The notes under the pieces were generated by a model. That model was not told the origin of the DNA. It did no database searches and saw nothing but the letters and a program-made list of their open reading frames with translations. Positions 60,011 through 64,000 of a DNA stretch of 64,000 bases are shown here, one piece after another. The number at the start of each line of letters is the position of its first letter. The first letter of the stretch is position 1. Both the position numbers and the translations under genes were made by a program. The DNA is from Glebionis coronaria (Eukaryota; Streptophyta; Magnoliopsida; Asterales; Asteraceae): positions 479,404,557 through 479,468,556 of the forward strand of contig CM046876.1 of the NCBI GenBank assembly GCA_025667525.1. The letters run 5' to 3'.

Positions 60011-60022
60011 TTTGGGGGAGAT
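60011..60022 (+). other. Polypurine tract of element E
   Basis: TTTGGGGGAGAT directly before the 3' LTR start. Confidence 0.85.
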
Positions 60023-60313
60023 TGTTGGAAATACGTTTTTACGTATTTAGAAAGGATCGGTCACTCCAATGATATTGGGCTCGTGATCCAATATAGCCCA
60101 TATAGCCCACATGTAGGGTGGGCTATATAAACCCCTCCTAGCATGTTAGGAGGGGTTGGTCACTTTGTGTTTAACACACACATTTCATTCAATCAACCAT
60201 TTCTCTCATTCTCTCCTTTCTCTCTCTTCTTTCTCTCTCTAAGTTCGTCATTTCCCATCCATCTTAATAGATAATTCATACAATGCTTAATCCTTAGAAA
60301 ACACGATCCTACA
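60023..60313 (+). repeat. 3' LTR of element E
   Basis: Partner of 51269-51560. In this copy the palindrome after the TATA box has one mismatch (CCTAGCA for CCTAACA). Confidence 0.95.
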
Positions 60314-60318
60314 GTATG

Positions 60319-61900
60319 TTTTGTTTCCTAGCAAGGATTCAACTAAGTTATATGTAAGGTTGCATGGGAAGTCGTCGGGTAGAACTCCCAAGAGCCAAGC
60401 AAGTACATAGTTATAGTGAGTTTGTTTGTACACGGTTTAAAATAAGTGGTTAGGGAGCGGTTTACAATAGCAAGGTCTGAATATCCAAGCTTTTGAGTTA
60501 GGTGTTCGAATTTTGTGGAAGGAGAAAGGGTAGTACCAAAGATATCGTAGGGACTTGGAAATATTATCATGGGATCCTAAGTGAGACGTGTACAAGGTTT
60601 TACCAATTGAAGGATTGATTTTGCTTGATCTTGTGCATTACCCATTGTGTATAGATGAAAAGGGATCCAAGGGAAGATTAACTTCACAATTTTGTTATGT
60701 TTAAGTTTAGCTTTGGTTCTTGAGTGATATACACGAAATATATGATTTATGTGTTAATGTGATTAAAAGTTAGACTAGAGGCTCCAAAGTGGTTTAAGAA
60801 TTTCGAATGAATAATCATTTGTGATTTTGGGTAGACATAAAACAAGTCTTGGTTATTTATTGTAGGTGGTTTGTGTTTAAAGTTTATATAGTTAAGTTCT
60901 AGTCCGTCTCGGTACGTAATATTATTAGACGGTCACTATTAATTATATATATATATACATATAATATAATTAATAGTAATTATGCACATCAAAATGTATC
61001 TAAGGACACTACTATAAATTAAAATAGTAGTTTTAGGATTAAACTGTTAAGTTTTATGTATGATACGTAAATATTTAATATTTACTGTAATATGGACACA
61101 CATGCAAAGGTGGTAGACTAAAAATATAAGGATATGAGAATATAAATAATGAACTGATGACGTGTCTAAAAGGTAAAAGATTAGAAAGGTTACAGATTAT
61201 ATGCTTGCTTAGTTTTGGAATCCTTGCCTCGTTTCTTATTTTGCCTTACGTGCTTTCCTTGTTTCACCCTCTCAAATTTTCATGGTCTCATATACATGAC
61301 TCACATGGGTGCTGTAGTGTGAGTCAGTCGAAGTATAAAGTATAGAGCATGATATACATAGTTTGCGATCTTACACGCAAAGTAGGTCCTACATCATGTG
61401 TAATGTGGGCAATTGAGCTTGTTTATAAGATGATTACTAAATCCGTGGAAACACTTAAACACATCATACGATGTAGTTAAGACACTATACATTTGGAATT
61501 GAAATATTTTTACTCTAAGAAACAAAAAGAGTTAAGACATTTATTTAAATGTTCTTACTATAAGTAACAAAAAAGCTTGGTATTATTCATTACCAGAGCC
61601 ATTTCTTCATTCGCCAGAAAGGCACGTCATTATTCACTGTATATGACACGAGCTCTACATCTCGACATCTCTGTGGTCATCATTCCTCTAGTGAGAATTG
61701 ATCTTTTGACTTAAACTATTTCTCTTTGATCCTCTCACCTCCTTTCTATCACGAGTCTTCGTTTCTTCTTTTCTTGGTCTTGGTTCTATTCGTAATCCTT
61801 TGTCAAGGCATTACAATCTAGTTCTCGAGTGGTCTAATGAATTTCCAATCTTTTAAAACTTATTTTAAGTATTTTTGGAAAACCCCATTTGAAAATTTTC
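60319..61900. other. Flanking sequence right of E, probably the rest of the C LTR
   Basis: AT-rich noncoding sequence continuing C after E. It has a short (TA)n run near 60946-60960. I find no clear LTR end or target duplication, so the border between C and G is unresolved. Small frames (60343-60570, 61157-61345) have no support. Confidence 0.4.
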
Positions 61901-61921
61901 TTTCATTTTCGTGGTTTTACA

Positions 61922-61990
61922 GTGGACATTGTCCACGGCTCATTAATTATCACGATGCTATGCACGGTTCGATATAAATATCGAACCGTG
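61922..61990. repeat. Palindrome pair in the leader of the G accessory frame
   Basis: First GTGGACA-T-TGTCCAC (61922-61936), then a perfect 12-base inverted repeat with arm CACGGTTCGATA and a four-base loop TAAA (61963-61990). The second resembles the FFRR half-site in its CGGTTC core but has a different layout. It lies about 680 bp before the ATG at 62673. Confidence 0.85.
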
Positions 61991-62672
61991 GGTCCATATA
62001 CATAAAATAATTGGGTTTTATTATTTTATTCATTTTTTCAAAACTCCCTTCCTCGTTCTTCCTCATGTGTGACGAAACCACCACAAAACCTCCATTAAAA
62101 TTTCTTAAAAACTCCCAAATAACTCAAATCAATTAATTCCAACTCAAGGGTTTCATCCAACCTTCATCTATCTTCAATTAATTATAAGTATTTCCATTTA
62201 ATTTCATCTAATTTGTTATAGGGTTTTTAATTTTATAATTGAGGATTTTTAAAATTAAAATGAATTAGACTCAAATTAGGAATGTGGGTATCCATAATTT
62301 AATTACTATAATTCCGAAAGGTTTAAATTCCATGAATTCCATAAACCTCAACTACTAAAAAATACGAAATTGACCAAATAATTTGGTTTAATCTTGTAAT
62401 TATTATGAACCCTTTAACGGATTGGTAATTGCATTTTTAATGTTGACCTAAAAACGATTTTTGAAAAACTAATTTTCAAATTCAATATCGACGTGTATGG
62501 TTCATATGCATTTGTCAATAGTGAAATTTTTACATTATGAACATAGGAATGATGGAATTATCTTTTGATTAGTCACTTTGTTGATTAACTACATTCCTAT
62601 GAATTTGAAAAATATTAACAATAATTTTACAAATAGTGATTTGTGGATATTTTGCTTGTTATATGTACTAAA

Positions 62673-63850
62673 ATGCCTTCAGAAATTCAAAAAGACCACC
62701 AGAAAACCAGTGTTTATATGCCTAAACTCTTAGAGTCTTGTCCTGTCATTGTCCTCATAAACACCTTTCGTTCCCTTGAAAAACGTTTCTTTCACGAGGG
62801 TCGTATTGTATGTCCGGATATTGATGGGTACACTTATACTCGTTCGATGTTCAAGCATATTGATTTTGATTGTTTGCTTGACATCAGTGAGCCAATATAT
62901 CCTCAATTCATTTTTTTAGTTCTTTAGTCTTTTTGCCATCTTTTACAACTATAATGGCATGTTCATTAGGTTTTCCATTCAAGGTCAACCTATCTCGTAC
63001 TCTCTTGATGAATTTAGGTCGGTTCATCGACACTTGGAGATCCGACTCCTTGATCGCGACTCATGACAATGACTTTTATGACACCCAAATTCCCGACCTA
63101 TCGAATATCACCCTAACTATCTCAAAACCCCATGAGGGTCCGGTCCTTCGTATCAGTCAAGGAGAAGTTCGTGAATTGTCTCTTTGGGAATTACTAAAAG
63201 TCGAACTTAATGATTGTATGTTGCCATTAGCCGAAAACATTAGGAAGAATACATTTTGTCTTGGTGGAAATCACGATCACACACCCGCATGTCTTGCACA
63301 CAATATGTATTGTGTCGTGCATTCCATCCCATACAATTTCGCGTACTTCATCACTAGAAGGATCAACTTTGTCATATCCAAGCCAAAAACAAACCTTCCT
63401 TATATCATGCTCCTCACTCGCCTGTTCAAAATGGTTGATCATGACTTCCTTAACCTTTGTTTATTCTTCTATCACCGATTTGAACGTGTGATGCTTCCTA
63501 TTCAAAGGAACCGTCCATGTAAAACTAGGAGTGACGTTGGTACAAGGAGAAACGTTCATCGGGAAGTCGCCTATGATGTTGGGCAAGAGTCATCTTCATT
63601 TCATCATGATGATGAAGGTGTACCTAGTGCCAGCGTAGGTTCCCCGAGTGACTCCTCACCATAATTATACACTTACATTGATGGTTTAACCCAAATATCT
63701 CCTCCTCAATCTTCCAACACTCGCGATATTCCTCGATACTTATACCTTAAGCACCTTTATCGCTAATACCTTGAAACCCATGAGGATGTTTGTGAGCACT
63801 GGGAGGAACACAAGGTCATCGTTCAAGAGAATTGGAAAAATTCTTAGGAG
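62673..63850 (+). pseudogene. Accessory frame 1 homologue in element G, frameshifted
   Basis: The frame starts MPSEIQKDHQKTSVYM and is a clear relative of the protein at 350-1411. Matching blocks include FFHEGRIVCPDI, SEPIYPQF, CLGGNHDHTPACLAHNMYC and IPYNFAYFITRRI. A shift in a T-run near 62905 moves the reading into another frame (62933-63664). Stops at 63662 and about 63765 precede a last in-frame piece containing THEDVCEHWEEHK. The C-terminal part shares little with the first copy. No proline-rich frame follows within the window, but only 150 bp remain. Function unknown. Confidence 0.75.
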
Positions 63851-64000
63851 CTTGGGAAAGAAGAAATGAATCTTCTTTGAAGATTTGTGATTGGGTTGTA
63901 GTTTTAGTTATCTTAACTTTCACTTATTTTTAGTTTATGCTTATTGCTTACTTGAGCTAATTGTTTGGATTAATTTTTAATCCATTATGTGTTCATGTTG
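63851..64000 (+). other. Sequence after the G accessory frame
   Basis: AT-rich sequence resembling 1412-1520, which follows the first copy. No gene is seen before the window ends. Confidence 0.4.

Larger units (their letters stand above)
51269..60313 (+). mobile_element. Element E: non-autonomous LTR retroelement with gag-like gene but no pol
   Basis: LTRs 51269-51560 and 60023-60313 (292 and 291 bp), starts TGTTGGAAATACG, ends GATCCTACA, with perfect target duplication GTATG (51264-51268, 60314-60318). PBS and PPT are present. The 8.46-kb interior has one long frame of 806 codons (53785-56205) and no protease, integrase, RT or RNase H motif on either strand that I can find. Mobilisation would need proteins from a related autonomous element. 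The LTR pair differs at about five positions by eye, so it is young. Confidence 0.9.

Noticed and set aside
60319..61900. A possible host gene between E and G
   Set aside because: No frame longer than about 75 codons, no splice-linked coding blocks and no recognisable protein; best read as remaining LTR sequence.

Overview
This window is repeat DNA from a plant nuclear genome. It holds no host gene, tRNA or rRNA that I can support. Every long open frame belongs to an LTR retrotransposon. The protein families recall copia and gypsy elements that are very abundant in Asteraceae, especially tribe Anthemideae (Tanacetum, Artemisia, Chrysanthemum). That placement rests on my memory of those families, not on a search.

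The layout is a nest of insertions, labelled here F, H, C, A, B, D, E and G. Positions 1-9959 (+) are the 3' part of F, a Sirevirus-like copia element: three accessory frames downstream of an unseen pol, a polypurine-tract (PPT) cluster and a 1.6-kb 3' LTR. A 3.7-kb solo gypsy LTR splits accessory frame 2. F abuts the gag zinc knuckle of H (9960 to about 14780, +), an older copia element with many stop codons. H in turn abuts the gag of C, a gypsy element on the minus strand (gag remnant 14781-15133, LTR from 15302). C's LTR region is interrupted three times. The first interruption is A (15869-38481, -, gypsy, 3479-bp LTRs, TSD TAACC), which itself carries B (23722-33912, +, gypsy, about 2972-bp LTRs, TSD ACAAG). 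The second is D (40370-49522, -, Sirevirus-like copia, 1275-bp LTRs, TSD CTCAT). The third is E (51269-60313, +, about 292-bp LTRs, TSD GTATG), which has a gag-like frame but no pol. From about 61900 to the end lies G (+), a second copy of the F-type accessory frame 1.

D is the only element with a near-complete gag-PR-INT-RT-RNase H set; I see three in-frame stops and one frameshift. A and B have LTR pairs about 99% or more identical around badly decayed interiors, so they were probably moved in trans by relatives. E has an intact 806-codon frame, a tandem array of hairpins where pol would be, and near-identical LTRs.

The most striking unexplained structure is an approximately 80-bp GC-rich palindrome module: two direct copies of CGGTWCCTTATC followed by two inverted copies. 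It occurs seven times: in both D LTRs and the F LTR just upstream of the TATA box, in the leaders of accessory frames 2 and 3 of F, in the matching leader of D, and inside the D gag reading frame. A different palindrome pair sits in the leader of G. Three linked accessory frames share a proline-rich N-terminal part and an HG-x2-C-x-CC C-terminal motif; together with the repeated palindrome they form a coherent accessory module in these elements.
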